64,000 bases of DNA from Geodermatophilus siccatus (GCF_900103785.1 NZ_FNHE01000005.1:277233-341232); one strand, 5' to 3'; counted from the first letter of the stretch, positions 1-8,339 are shown. A program made the numbers and translations. The notes: generated by a model not told the origin, from the letters alone.

Positions 1-765
1 TTCTCCCTCGGCATGAGCGAGCCCGACTCCGGGTCCGACCTCGCCTCGGTGCGCACCCGCGCCACCCGGGTCGAGGGCGGCTGGACGGTCACCGGCACCA
101 AGGTGTGGACCAGCGAGGCGCACCGCAACCACTTCTTCGCCGTCCTGTGCCGGACCTCGCCGATGGAGGAGGGCCGCAAGCACGCCGGCCTGTCCCAGCT
201 GGTCGTCGACCTGTCCGCGCCGGGCGTGCGCATCTCGCCGATCCCGTACCTCGACGGCAGCCACCACTTCAACGAGGTGGCGCTGGAGGAGGTGTTCGTC
301 CCCGACGACATGGTGCTCGGCGAGCTGGGCAGCGGCTGGCAGCAGGTGACCAGCGAGCTGGCCTACGAGCGCAGCGGCCCCGACCGCTGGCTGTCGACCT
401 TCCCGGTGCTGCGCGAGTGGCTGCGCGAGCGCCCCGGGGTGACCGATGACGAGGCCGCGGTCCTCGGCCGGCTGGCCGGCCGAGCCCGCGCCATCCGGCA
501 CCTGTCGCTGTCGGTCGCCCGCGCGCTCGACGCCGGGGCGGCGCCGGCGGTCGAGGCCGCGCTGGTCAAGGAGGTCGGCACCCGCTTCGAGCAGGACCTG
601 GTCGAGGCGCTGCGGGAGGCCGCCGGGACCGAGCTCGACCAGGGCTCCGGCTCGCTGTTCTGCTCGCTGCTCGCCGAGGCGGTGCTGACCTCGCCGTCGT
701 ACACGCTGCGCGGCGGCACCACCGAGGTCCTCCGCTCCGTCGCCGCGAAGGGACTGGCCGCATGA
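1..765 (+). CDS. Acyl-CoA dehydrogenase, C-terminal part (5' end outside window)
   Basis: The reading frame is open from base 1, so the gene starts upstream. The ATG at 13 is internal, within the FSLGMSEPDSGSDLASV stretch, which is the family's substrate and flavin-binding segment (usually F-x-SEP-x-x-GSD-L). Further along come the middle beta domain (FNEVALEEVFVPDDMVLGE) and the helical C-terminus ending with the RGGTTEVLRSVAAKGLA pattern typical of acyl-CoA dehydrogenases (T-x-E-I/V near the end). These are FAD enzymes that make alpha,beta-desaturated acyl-CoA. The stop overlaps the start of the next dehydrogenase by 4 bases, so the two are translationally coupled and may act as a hetero-oligomer, as known for several actinobacterial FadE pairs. 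The substrate cannot be read from the sequence. Confidence 0.93.
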   Translation, partial: FSLGMSEPDSGSDLASVRTRATRVEGGWTVTGTKVWTSEAHRNHFFAVLCRTSPMEEGRKHAGLSQLVVDLSAPGVRISPIPYLDGSHHFNEVALEEVFVPDDMVLGELGSGWQQVTSELAYERSGPDRWLSTFPVLREWLRERPGVTDDEAAVLGRLAGRARAIRHLSLSVARALDAGAAPAVEAALVKEVGTRFEQDLVEALREAAGTELDQGSGSLFCSLLAEAVLTSPSYTLRGGTTEVLRSVAAKGLAA

Positions 766-1826
766 GCGACGACCGGCAGATGCTCACCGAGGTCGCGACC
801 GGCCTGTTCCGCGACCTGTGCACGCCCGAGGACGTCGTCGCCGCGGAGGCGACCGGCTGGAGCGAGCGGCTCTGGGACGCGTTGGCCGGGTCCGGCTTCC
901 CGACGGTGTCGGTGCCCGAGGCGGCCGGCGGCTCCGGCGGGGACGTCGCCGACGCCTGCGCGCTGCTGACCGTGGCCGGCCGGTTCGCCGCCCCGGTGCC
1001 GCTGGCCGAGACCGGGCTGCTCGCCGGCTGGGCGCTGGCCGCGGCCGGGCTCGAGCTGCCCGAGGGCCCGCTGTCGGTGGCGGTCGGCCGGCCCGGGGAC
1101 ACCGTCCGGCTCACCGGACGGCGCCTCACCGCGCGGCTGTCCCGCGTGCCGTGGGGCGGGCGCAGCACCCGGGTGGTCGCCGTCGCCGAGAGCGGCGGGC
1201 AGCGGTTCGTCGTCTCGGCGCCCACCGCCGCGGCGACCGTCACGCCCGGCCGCAACCTCGCCGCCGAGCCGCGCGACACCCTCGTGTGGGACGACGTCGA
1301 GCTGCCCGAGGACGCGGTGGCGCCCGCGCCGGACGGCGTGGACCCCGCGGCGCTGCGGCTGCGCGGGGCGCTGGCCCGCTCGGCGCAGATCGCCGGCGCG
1401 CTGGCCCGCGTGACCGAGCTGAGCGTGCGCTACACCGGCGAGCGCCAGCAGTTCGGCCGGCCGATCGCCCGCTTCCAGGCGGTGCAGGCGCACCTGGTGA
1501 CGATCGCGGAGGAGGCCCAGCTGGCCGGGCTGGCCGCGCAGGTCGCCGCGCTGAACGCCCGGCCGGACCCCTCGTTCGACGACGTCGCCGCGGCCAAGGC
1601 GGCGGCCGGCGAGGCGGCGACGGTCGCCGCCCGGGCCGCCCACCAGGCGCACGGGGCGATCGGCATGACCAAGGAGTACGAGCTCGGGCAGCTCACCCGG
1701 CGGCTGTGGTCGTGGCGCGACGAGTTCGGCGGCGAGCGGTGCTGGAGCCGGGAGCTGGGCCGCCGGCTGGCCGCCGAGGGCGCCGACGCGCTGTGGCCGC
1801 GGATCTCGACGGGGCTACTGGCGTGA
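762..1826 (+). CDS. Acyl-CoA dehydrogenase family protein
   Basis: A 354-residue acyl-CoA dehydrogenase with a short, divergent N-terminus. The best marker is the C-terminal helical segment YTGERQQFGRPIARFQAVQ (near residue 225), which is the FAD and dimer contact in the family, followed by the AHQAHGAIGMTKEYEL motif. It starts with ATG inside the stop of the upstream dehydrogenase (4-base overlap), and its own stop overlaps the GTG of the flavoprotein-selenoprotein gene. A pair of one canonical and one divergent dehydrogenase is often an alpha-beta complex in actinobacteria; that is inference here. Confidence 0.93.
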   Translation: MSDDRQMLTEVATGLFRDLCTPEDVVAAEATGWSERLWDALAGSGFPTVSVPEAAGGSGGDVADACALLTVAGRFAAPVPLAETGLLAGWALAAAGLELPEGPLSVAVGRPGDTVRLTGRRLTARLSRVPWGGRSTRVVAVAESGGQRFVVSAPTAAATVTPGRNLAAEPRDTLVWDDVELPEDAVAPAPDGVDPAALRLRGALARSAQIAGALARVTELSVRYTGERQQFGRPIARFQAVQAHLVTIAEEAQLAGLAAQVAALNARPDPSFDDVAAAKAAAGEAATVAARAAHQAHGAIGMTKEYELGQLTRRLWSWRDEFGGERCWSRELGRRLAAEGADALWPRISTGLLA

Positions 1827-3238
1827 GCACCGACTGGGACGTCGCCGTCGTCGGCGCGGGCACCGCGGGCCTGGCCGCCGCCCGGGTGGCCGCGGAGCGC
1901 GGGCTGCGCGTCGTGGCCTACGAGCGGATGAGCCCCGGCGGGCAGCTGGTGAACCTGACCGTGCTGCACGACCACCCCGGCGGGACCGGTCCCGAGCTGG
2001 TGTCAGCGCTGACCGCAGCGGCCGAGGGCGCCGGTGTCCGTCTGTCGTGTGCCGAGGTCACCCGCGTGCACCCCGGTACACCGGCCCGGCTGGAGACCGC
2101 CGACGGCGAGGTCGCCGCCGGCGCGGTCGTGATCGCGGCGGGGCTGTCCGCCGGGCGGCTCGGGCTGCCGGGGGAGGAGGCGCTCGTCGGCCGGGGGATC
2201 TCGACCTGCGCCGGCTGCGACGGGCCACTGTTCCGCGGCCGCCCGGTCGCCGTGGTCGGCGACGACGAGTGGACGGCGGAGGAGGCGCTCGAGTTGGCCG
2301 GCTACGCGTCGGCGGTGACCGTGCTGGTGCCGGGGGAGCCGCGGTGGTCCGCGGCGCGCGCGGCGCGGCTGGCGGCCGACGAGCGGGTCGAGGTGGTGAC
2401 CGGCGCGGCGGTGACCGCCCTGCGCGGCGAGGGCGTGCTGTCGGGGGTCGTCGTCCGCACCGCCGACGGCGAGCGCGAGCTGGCGGTCGCGGGGGTCTTC
2501 CCGTTCGTCAACCGGCGCGGTCCGGAGGGCCTGGTGGCGGGGCTGGCCGCCGACGCCGACGGCCGGCTGGTCCCGGAGGACGGCGTCCTCGTGGCCGGCG
2601 ACGCGCGCGCCGGGGCGGAGCAGTCGCTGACTGCCGCCGAGGCCGACGGTCGGGCCGCCGGCGAGGCCGCGGTCGCGGCACTGGCGGCGGGCGCGGGGTC
2701 GCTGCGCGTCGTGGACCCGACGTACGGCGTGCTGCCGGAGGACGACGCCGGGCCGGTGGAGGCCACCGGCAGCACGGCGACGTGGCGCGACGTCGCGCTG
2801 TTCACCAACTCCAAGCCGAACGCGACCGAGCTGCTGCGCGGGCTGGGTGCGCGGCTGCAGGCGCACTGGGAGCTGCCGGAGCTGGGCTTCGCGGCCAAGG
2901 ACAGCGCCTCGGTCCCGGCCGACCCGGACCAGATCGACTGGCTGTCGCAGCGCTTCAAGATGGTGCTGGTGGCGGTCGGCGACTAGGGCTCGTGCTCGTC
3001 GTGGAGTCTCCACGACTCGGTGGAACTGGAGCGGCGCGGCGTCGTGGCACCCCTGGTGGTGACCGAGACGTTCCTGCCGCTGGTGCAGGCGCAGGCCCGG
3101 GCGCGCCGGGTGCAGCCGCGCCTCCTGGTGGTGCCGCACCCGGTGGGCGGGCTGAACGAGGCGGAGCTGGCCGGGCGGATCGAGGGCGCGGCAGCCGAGC
3201 TGCTGCGGATGGCCGACGAGGCGAGGGGTCTGTCGTGA
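1823..3238 (+). CDS. Thioredoxin-reductase-like flavoprotein fused to UGSC (seleno)protein domain, in-frame UAG read as Sec
   Basis: GTG at 1823 overlaps the upstream stop. Residues 1-310 or so are a thioredoxin-reductase-type fold: FAD loop GAGTAG (11-16), redox motif C129-A-G-C132-D-G, a degenerate NAD(P)H loop (GDDEWTAEEA) and the second FAD motif near VLVAGDARAG. From about residue 325 the sequence is the UGSC family (FTNSKPNATELL). The frame meets TAG at 2984-2986 (codon 388), but the same frame goes on with the family's core motif, TAG then G-S-C-S-S-W-S-x-x-D, and runs to HPVGGLNEAEL and a TGA at 3236, whose start-stop overlap with the next gene is intact. In this family the TAG position is the U of U-G-S-C. 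I annotate read-through with selenocysteine (471 residues). If TAG stopped translation, the product would be 387 residues without its active site. TAG is used as an ordinary stop elsewhere in the window (for example 20272, 22490, 54987), so context must decide. Confidence 0.85.
2987..3016 (+). promoter_or_regulatory. Putative bacterial SECIS hairpin after in-frame UAG
   Basis: Eleven bases after the TAG (2987-2997) there is a perfect 8-bp stem, GTCGTGGA at 2998-3005 and TCCACGAC at 3009-3016, with the apex GTC. The loop region reads A-G-U-C-U, close to the A-G-G-U-C-U apex of the E. coli fdhF SECIS, and the 11-nt spacing between the Sec codon and the upper helix equals that of fdhF. Bacterial SECIS elements lie inside the coding frame directly after the Sec codon and bind SelB. 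The hairpin is seen; the SelB role is inference. Confidence 0.72.
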
Positions 3239-4275
3239 GCGCCGTGGTGGACCTGCCGGGGGTCACCGAGGAGAGCTGGCAGGAGGAGGCGTACCGCCGC
3301 GGCTGGGGCGACGGCCTGCCGCTGGTGGCCCCGACGCCGGCCCGGGTGGCGGCCGCCCTCGCCGCGCTCCACGGCATCGACCTGGAGCTGGGACCGTTGC
3401 CGCCGTCCGGGCTGGTGCCGACCCGCGAGAGCTTCGCCGCCAACGCGGTGATGGCCGGCTGCCGGCCGGCGGACCTGCCGGTGGTGCTCGCCGCCGTCCG
3501 CGCGCTGCAGGCCCCCGAGTACAACCTGCACGGCGTGCTGGCCACCACGCACCCCTGCGCGCCGATGGTCGTCGTGAACGGCCCGGTGCGCGCGGAGCTG
3601 GGCATCAACTCCGGCGGCAACTGCCTGGGCCAGGGCACCCGGGCCAACGCGGTCATCGGCCGGGCGGTGCAGCTGGTCGCCACGCACGTGGGCGGGGCGC
3701 GGCCGGGCGTCATGGACCGGGCGACCCAGGGCGGGCCGGCGAAGTACACCTTCTGCTTCGGCGAGAACGAGGAGGAGAGCCCCTTCCCGCCGTTCTCGGT
3801 GCGCCGCGGCTTCGCGCCGGGGCAGTCGGTGGTGACGGTCGCGGCGACCGAGGGGCCGCACAACGTCAACGACCACGGCGGGACGACGGCCGAGGACCTG
3901 CTGCTCACCATCGCCGGGACCATGGCCCAGCCGGGGTCGAACAACGTGTACGTGAAGGGCCCGCACTTCCTGGTGCTGGGTCCGGAGCACGCGGCGACCT
4001 TCGCCCGCGACGGGTGGACGGCGGACGCGGTCCGCGACGCGCTCTGGGAGCGGGCACGGATCCCGGTGTCGAGGGTGTCGGAGGCCAACCAGCGGCAGTT
4101 CGAGGACTGGGGCGTGGTGCCCGACGGCGACGCGTACACGGTGAGCACCGGCCCGGAGATGCTGCACGTGCTCGTGGCCGGGGGAGCGGGGAAGCACTCG
4201 GCGTGGATCCCGTCGTTCGGGGCGACGGCGGCGGTGTCGCGCGCCGTGCCCTCCCGCCCCGTGGACCGTGCCTGA
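3235..4275 (+). CDS. UGSC-operon protein of unknown function (paralogue 1)
   Basis: A 346-residue protein starting at GTG 3235, which overlaps the stop of the selenoprotein gene by 4 bases; this overlap supports the read-through model. The protein has no signal peptide and no catalytic fold I recognise. Distinct patches are GWGDGLPLVAPT near the start, AGCRPADLPVV, ATTHPCAPMVVVNGP, GQGTRANAVIGRAV and GGPAKYTFCFGENEEESPFPP. All of these recur in weaker form in the next gene, so the two are paralogues. Conserved Cys in AGCRPA and in the KYT-x-C patch could be relevant for redox or thiol chemistry. A role as partner or substrate-binding subunit of the flavoprotein-selenoprotein is inference from coupling alone. 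Confidence 0.82.
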   Translation: MSAVVDLPGVTEESWQEEAYRRGWGDGLPLVAPTPARVAAALAALHGIDLELGPLPPSGLVPTRESFAANAVMAGCRPADLPVVLAAVRALQAPEYNLHGVLATTHPCAPMVVVNGPVRAELGINSGGNCLGQGTRANAVIGRAVQLVATHVGGARPGVMDRATQGGPAKYTFCFGENEEESPFPPFSVRRGFAPGQSVVTVAATEGPHNVNDHGGTTAEDLLLTIAGTMAQPGSNNVYVKGPHFLVLGPEHAATFARDGWTADAVRDALWERARIPVSRVSEANQRQFEDWGVVPDGDAYTVSTGPEMLHVLVAGGAGKHSAWIPSFGATAAVSRAVPSRPVDRA

Positions 4276-5272
4276 GCGGCCGCTGGTCGAGCCGGACGCC
4301 GACCCCGCCGCGGTGGCGGCCGAGCTGCTCGCCGCCGGGCACGGCGACGGGCTGCCGGTGGTGCTCCCCATCGCCGACCGGCTCGCGGCGATGGTGGACG
4401 GCGTCGCCGCGCCGGACGCCGTCCTCGGGCAGGTGCCGCCGCTGTTCGGCGAGCTGACCGTGCGGGCGGTCGCCTGGTACGCGGTGCTGGCCGGGTGCCG
4501 GCCGGCCGAGCTTCCGGTCGTGGTGGCCGCGGTGCGGGCGGCGCTGGAGCCGCGGTTCAACCTGCTGGGCATCGCGACGACGACCGGGTCGCCCGCGGTG
4601 GCGGTGCTAGTGCACGGCCCGGTCGCGGCGTCCCTCGGGCTGACGCCGGCCGGCGGGCTGGGCCCGGGGTCGCGGGCGAACGCCTGCGTCGGGCGGGCGG
4701 TGTCGATGGCCCTGGCCGGCATCGGCGGCGCGCGGGCCGGGCTGACCGACATGGCGACGATCGGCTGGCCGGGCAAGTACACGTGCTGCACCGCCTCGCT
4801 GCCAGGGCCCTTCCCACCTCCGGCGGACGGTGACGCGGTGACCGTCGTCGGGGCGAGCGGGGTGCTCGAGGTGCTGCCGGCGTCGGGCTACCGGACGCCG
4901 GCCGAGGTCCTCGCGCCGGCCGCCGCGGCCCTGGCAGGGGTCGCGCTGGCCGCCGGCGACCCGGGCTGCTCCCGCGACGGCGAGCCGTTCCTGCTGCTGC
5001 CACCGGAGCCGGCCGGGTTCCTGCGCGGCCACGGGTGGGGCCCGGAGGAGGTGTCCGGGTTCCTGTTCGCGGAGGGCAACGCGGTGCTCGCCGCAGGGGC
5101 CGCGCGGCTGGCCGGGGTGTCGTCCGCCTACGGGCCCGGTGACCTGCGGGTGGCGGCCTCGGCCGACGACGTCCGGGTCGTGGTCACCGGCGGGCCCGGG
5201 GTGAAGGCGGCGGTGCTGCCGACGTGGGCGGGCGGCACCCGCTCGGTCACCGCCGCCGTCCGCCCGCTCTGA
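4268..5272 (+). CDS. UGSC-operon protein of unknown function (paralogue 2)
   Basis: A 334-residue protein starting at GTG 4268, overlapping the previous gene by 8 bases and closing the operon. It shares with its neighbour the patches GDGLPVVLP, AGCRPAELPVVVAAVRA, TTTGSPAVAVLVHGP, GPGSRANACVGRAV, GGARAG, and a KYTCC patch followed by PFPP. It is shorter in the C-terminal half. No known enzyme motif is visible. Duplication with sub-functionalisation, perhaps a heterodimer, is a reasonable guess given tight coupling; no function can be assigned from sequence. Confidence 0.82.
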   Translation: MPERPLVEPDADPAAVAAELLAAGHGDGLPVVLPIADRLAAMVDGVAAPDAVLGQVPPLFGELTVRAVAWYAVLAGCRPAELPVVVAAVRAALEPRFNLLGIATTTGSPAVAVLVHGPVAASLGLTPAGGLGPGSRANACVGRAVSMALAGIGGARAGLTDMATIGWPGKYTCCTASLPGPFPPPADGDAVTVVGASGVLEVLPASGYRTPAEVLAPAAAALAGVALAAGDPGCSRDGEPFLLLPPEPAGFLRGHGWGPEEVSGFLFAEGNAVLAAGAARLAGVSSAYGPGDLRVAASADDVRVVVTGGPGVKAAVLPTWAGGTRSVTAAVRPL

Positions 5273-5431
5273 CCGCCGTCCGCCGCCGCACCCCGGTCGT
5301 CCCCGTGGTGCCGGCGACCGCAGATCACGACCTCGTGTCGGTGCGGTCGTCGCGGCGTGGACCGGACCGCGCGACGCCCCGGCGGCCCGGACGACGACGC
5401 AGGCCGAGGCCCGCCGCACGTGCACCCCGGC

Positions 5432-5473
5432 AACCTCCGCCCCTGCTTACAGGTGGGAGCAGGGGTGGAGGTT
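5432..5473. terminator. Bidirectional hairpin terminator between convergent genes
   Basis: Arms AACCTCCGCCCCTGCT (5432-5447) and AGCAGGGGTGGAGGTT (5458-5473) pair over 16 bp with one G-T wobble and a 10-base loop. It lies between the end of the selenoprotein operon (5272) and the end of the convergent transglycosylase gene (5540). There is no U-tract, which is usual in high-GC actinobacteria. Confidence 0.65.
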
Positions 5474-5539
5474 CGCGAGGAAGGTGTTCCTCGGGAGCCT
5501 CACCCCCTGCCCGCACCGTGGGCGGGGGGAGGGGTCGCG

Positions 5540-6640
5540 TCAGGCAGTGCCCTCGGCGGCGATCAGGTCGGCGACCGCCTGCGGCCGGGTCGAGCAGTCG
5601 TCGCCGGAGGGCGGCTGGTCGCTGGCCAGGCCGGTCACCCCGGCGTCCTCGACCGGCTGGAAGCCGAGGCGCTCGATGTGCCGCGGCACCCGCTTCTGGG
5701 CGTTGATCACGTGCGACCGGGAGAGCCAGCCCTGGCCGTCGGCGACGTCGAAGTCCAGGCCGCCGCCGGGCGCGCGCTGCACGTGGCCGGGGGAGGGCAG
5801 CAGCCCGACGATCTGCACGGCCTGCTCGACCGGGAGGTCCTGCGGCGGGCGGTCGAAGTAGTACCAGCTGGCCGCGCAGACCCCGTACAGCGATGGTCCG
5901 AACTGGGCGTAGTTGACGTAGAGCTCGAGCATCCGCCGGTCGTCGAGGGCCAGGGCCAGCTCGGCGGAGAGGCCGGCCTCGACCGCCTTCCGCCAGGCGC
6001 TCATCTCCTGGTTCAGGAAGAGGTTCTTGGCGACCTGCTGCGGGATGGTCGAGCCCGACGGGTCCTCCTCGCCGGATAGGTGCGCCTGCGCGCGGCCGAG
6101 CATCTCGCCCCAGGTGAAGGCGCCGGCGCGGTAGGGCAGCTTGGCGTCCTCGTGCGCGATGACCGCGGCGAGGAAGTTGCGCGAGACGTGCTCGACCGGC
6201 ACCGACTGCTGGATGGCGCCGTCCGGGTTGGCCGCCATGAAGGCCGTCGTCGGCGGGTCGACCCAGCGCAGCGACACCATCACCAGCGCCTGGACGGCGA
6301 AGCCGACCGCGAGCACCTTCGCGATCCGCCGGACGAGCAGCCGACGCGTGCGGGAGCGCGGCCGGTCGGGCCGCTCGTCGCCGTCCCGTCGTCCGCCGGC
6401 GGGGCGCGGCTCGTCCCGGTCGCGGCGGCGCCGCCGGCGCCCGGGCTGCTCGTCCGGCGCCGGACCGTAGCCGTCGTACCCGTACCGGTCGGCGACGTCG
6501 TCCCACGACGAGCGCGGCGGGACCGGGGCCGAGTCGTCGTCGTACCCGGACCAGTCGTCCGCGGGCCGGTCGGCGGTCGTGGTGCCACGGGTCCGGCGGC
6601 GGCGGACGGCGGGCCAGCGATCCGGTGAGCCGTACGGCAT
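5540..6640 (-). CDS. Membrane-anchored peptidoglycan glycosyltransferase (GT51, MtgA-like)
   Basis: A 366-residue protein. Residues 1-100 are charged and disordered (Arg/Asp/Gly/Pro rich, cytoplasmic). One membrane span follows at about 106-124. The rest is a GT51 transglycosylase domain: AAVIAHEDAKLP with the catalytic Glu near 164, STIPQQVAKNLFL (motif 2), then LELYVNYAQFGPSLYGVCAA (motif 3). There is no transpeptidase domain, so it is monofunctional and would polymerise lipid II outside the membrane. The usual E-D-x-x-F-x-x-H-x-G after the Glu is replaced by EDAKLPYRAGAF, a variant found in MtgA-like enzymes. Start ATG at 6640; longer upstream frames are low-complexity. Confidence 0.88.
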   Translation of the reverse strand: MPYGSPDRWPAVRRRRTRGTTTADRPADDWSGYDDDSAPVPPRSSWDDVADRYGYDGYGPAPDEQPGRRRRRRDRDEPRPAGGRRDGDERPDRPRSRTRRLLVRRIAKVLAVGFAVQALVMVSLRWVDPPTTAFMAANPDGAIQQSVPVEHVSRNFLAAVIAHEDAKLPYRAGAFTWGEMLGRAQAHLSGEEDPSGSTIPQQVAKNLFLNQEMSAWRKAVEAGLSAELALALDDRRMLELYVNYAQFGPSLYGVCAASWYYFDRPPQDLPVEQAVQIVGLLPSPGHVQRAPGGGLDFDVADGQGWLSRSHVINAQKRVPRHIERLGFQPVEDAGVTGLASDQPPSGDDCSTRPQAVADLIAAEGTA

Positions 6641-6785
6641 GGGCGGTGTTCTCCCTGGGGGGCGCGAACCGTCATGGTACGGCGGCGGAACGTGAGGACC
6701 GGGGAGCTCAGCCGGTGAGGTGCGCGAAGACGACGACGTCCGCACGCGCCGGTGACTTCCAGGGCGTCGGCCGGTCTGCCCTCCC

Positions 6786-7367
6786 ATGGAGACAACACGG
6801 CTGGACCTCGCCCCCCAGGCGGCCGAGCTGGCCCGGGTGGTGACCGGCATCCGCGCCGACCAGCTCGGCCACCCGACCCCGTGCGACGGCACCCCGGTCG
6901 CGGGGCTGCTCGCGCACGTGGTGGGCCTGACCACGGCCTTCCGCATGGCCGCGGAGAAGACGCCGGTGTCCGGCGGGCCGTCGGCGTCGCCCGACGACCT
7001 CCCGCCCGACTGGCGCACCCGGATCCCCGCCCAGCTCGACGCACTGGTGGAGGCGTGGCAGCGGCCCTCGGCGTGGGAGGGGACCGCGGAGGCCGGCGGC
7101 GTGGTCATGCCCGCGCCGGTCGCGGCGGTCGTGACGCTCGACGAGGTGCTGGTGCACGGCTGGGACCTCGCCGTCGCCACCGGGCAGGACTACACGGCCG
7201 ACCCGGCGTCGGTGGCGGCGTGCACCGAGTTTGCCGCCCAGGCCGCCGCCCAGGGGCCCACGCCCGGGCTCTTCGGTCCGGCGGTGCCCGTTCCCGACGA
7301 CGCCCCGCCGCTGGACCGGCTGCTCGGCCTCACCGGCCGCGACCCGGCCTGGCGTCCACCCGCATGA
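6786..7367 (+). CDS. TIGR03086-type metal-binding protein (DinB / maleylpyruvate isomerase-like fold)
   Basis: A 193-residue protein with the pattern LARVVTGIRADQLGHPTPC near the start and VLVHGWDLAVATGQDY in the second half. These are the signatures of the TIGR03086 family, a DinB-like four-helix bundle that often binds a divalent metal through His residues. Here His in LLAHVVGL and in VHGWDL are the likely ligands. Many members are mycothiol-linked; that is family knowledge and not shown here. It starts with ATG 6786 and lies divergent to the transglycosylase gene, with about 145 bases between. Confidence 0.8.
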   Translation: METTRLDLAPQAAELARVVTGIRADQLGHPTPCDGTPVAGLLAHVVGLTTAFRMAAEKTPVSGGPSASPDDLPPDWRTRIPAQLDALVEAWQRPSAWEGTAEAGGVVMPAPVAAVVTLDEVLVHGWDLAVATGQDYTADPASVAACTEFAAQAAAQGPTPGLFGPAVPVPDDAPPLDRLLGLTGRDPAWRPPA

Positions 7368-7451
7368 TCACCGCTGGAGGCGGATGAGGCGGGGCTCCTG
7401 CCCTTCCGGCCGCGGGGGCACCGTGCTCCGGCTCCTGGACCCGCGGTCCCG

Positions 7452-8234
7452 TCAGGGCAGCTCGCGGGTCAGGCCCTCGATCGGGGCGGACCAGGCGTCC
7501 GGCGCCGTCCACACGAAGCTGTGCGCGCCGGGCACGGCGCAGAACCGGCCGTCCGGCGCCAGGGCGGCGAGCTCGCGTGCCCACGCCTGCGTGCACAGGC
7601 GGTCCTGGTCCCCGCGCAGGACGAGCACCGGCGCCTGCACCTGCGGGACGACGTCCTCGAGGGCATCGGCGAGGTGCGCCGAGAGCGCGTGCCGGACCCG
7701 GCGCAGTCCGGCGCGCTGCCGCTCCGAGGTGTGCTGCGCGTCGAGGCTCGGCGGCTCCAGCGCGTGGTTGCGGCGCCAGGCGAGCAGCACCCGGCGCAGG
7801 CTGCGGTAGCGCGGGTCGATGGTGGGGCTGGCCAGGACCAGGGCCCGCACGTCCCGGGGACGGCGGACCGCCACCCGCGCCGCCACCTGCGTGCCGCTGG
7901 AGTGCCCGGCGAGCACGACGCCGCCGAGGCCGCCGGCGTCGAGCCACTGCACCACGGCGTCGGTGAACTGGGCGACGTCCAGCGGGTGCGGCGGCTCGCC
8001 GCTGCCCGAGAAGCCGGGCAGCTCGACCAGGTGGGCGCGGGTCCATGCGCCGAGCTCGCACAGCGCCGGCTGGAGGTAGTCGGCCACGGCCAGGCCGGGG
8101 ACGACGACCACCTCGGGGACGCCCGCGCGGAGCGTGCCCACCGTGCGGCTGCGCATGACGCCCCAGCTGGTGCGGCGGTGGGCGAGCTCGACGTCGGGCG
8201 GCGGGTGTGGCCCCGCACCGGGGTCGGCAGCCAT
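7452..8234 (-). CDS. Alpha/beta hydrolase
   Basis: A 260-residue hydrolase. The nucleophile elbow is LAGHSSGT (about residue 112), with VVVVPGLA giving the oxyanion-hole strand. An acid residue is in VLRGDQDRL (Asp), and the catalytic His is in VPGAHSFVW near the C-terminus. It has no signal peptide, so it is probably cytoplasmic. The substrate is not predictable; the family includes esterases, lactonases and haloperoxidase-like proteins. It is convergent with the TIGR03086 gene and divergent from the small membrane protein at 8340. Confidence 0.88.
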   Translation of the reverse strand: MAADPGAGPHPPPDVELAHRRTSWGVMRSRTVGTLRAGVPEVVVVPGLAVADYLQPALCELGAWTRAHLVELPGFSGSGEPPHPLDVAQFTDAVVQWLDAGGLGGVVLAGHSSGTQVAARVAVRRPRDVRALVLASPTIDPRYRSLRRVLLAWRRNHALEPPSLDAQHTSERQRAGLRRVRHALSAHLADALEDVVPQVQAPVLVLRGDQDRLCTQAWARELAALAPDGRFCAVPGAHSFVWTAPDAWSAPIEGLTRELP

Positions 8235-8339
8235 GGCGCGACGGTAGCCACCCGCGTCGGCTGCGCGGGGACGGCGTTGCTGGTTGACTCCCGGGAGACG
8301 GTGAGCCGAGCCGTCGGGTCGGCCTCCAGGAGGTGCGCC

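Noticed and set aside
2984..2986. Reading TAG as a plain stop, with a separate gene at 3020-3238
   Set aside because: The 72-residue frame at 3020 begins in the middle of the UGSC domain, after the G-S-C motif, has no Shine-Dalgarno site of its own, and would leave both parts without function. The hairpin and gene overlap also argue for read-through.
818..2986. A 722-residue frame starting at 818
   Set aside because: Its first third is an out-of-frame shadow of the acyl-CoA dehydrogenase (Arg/Gly/Ala-rich). The real start is GTG 1823.
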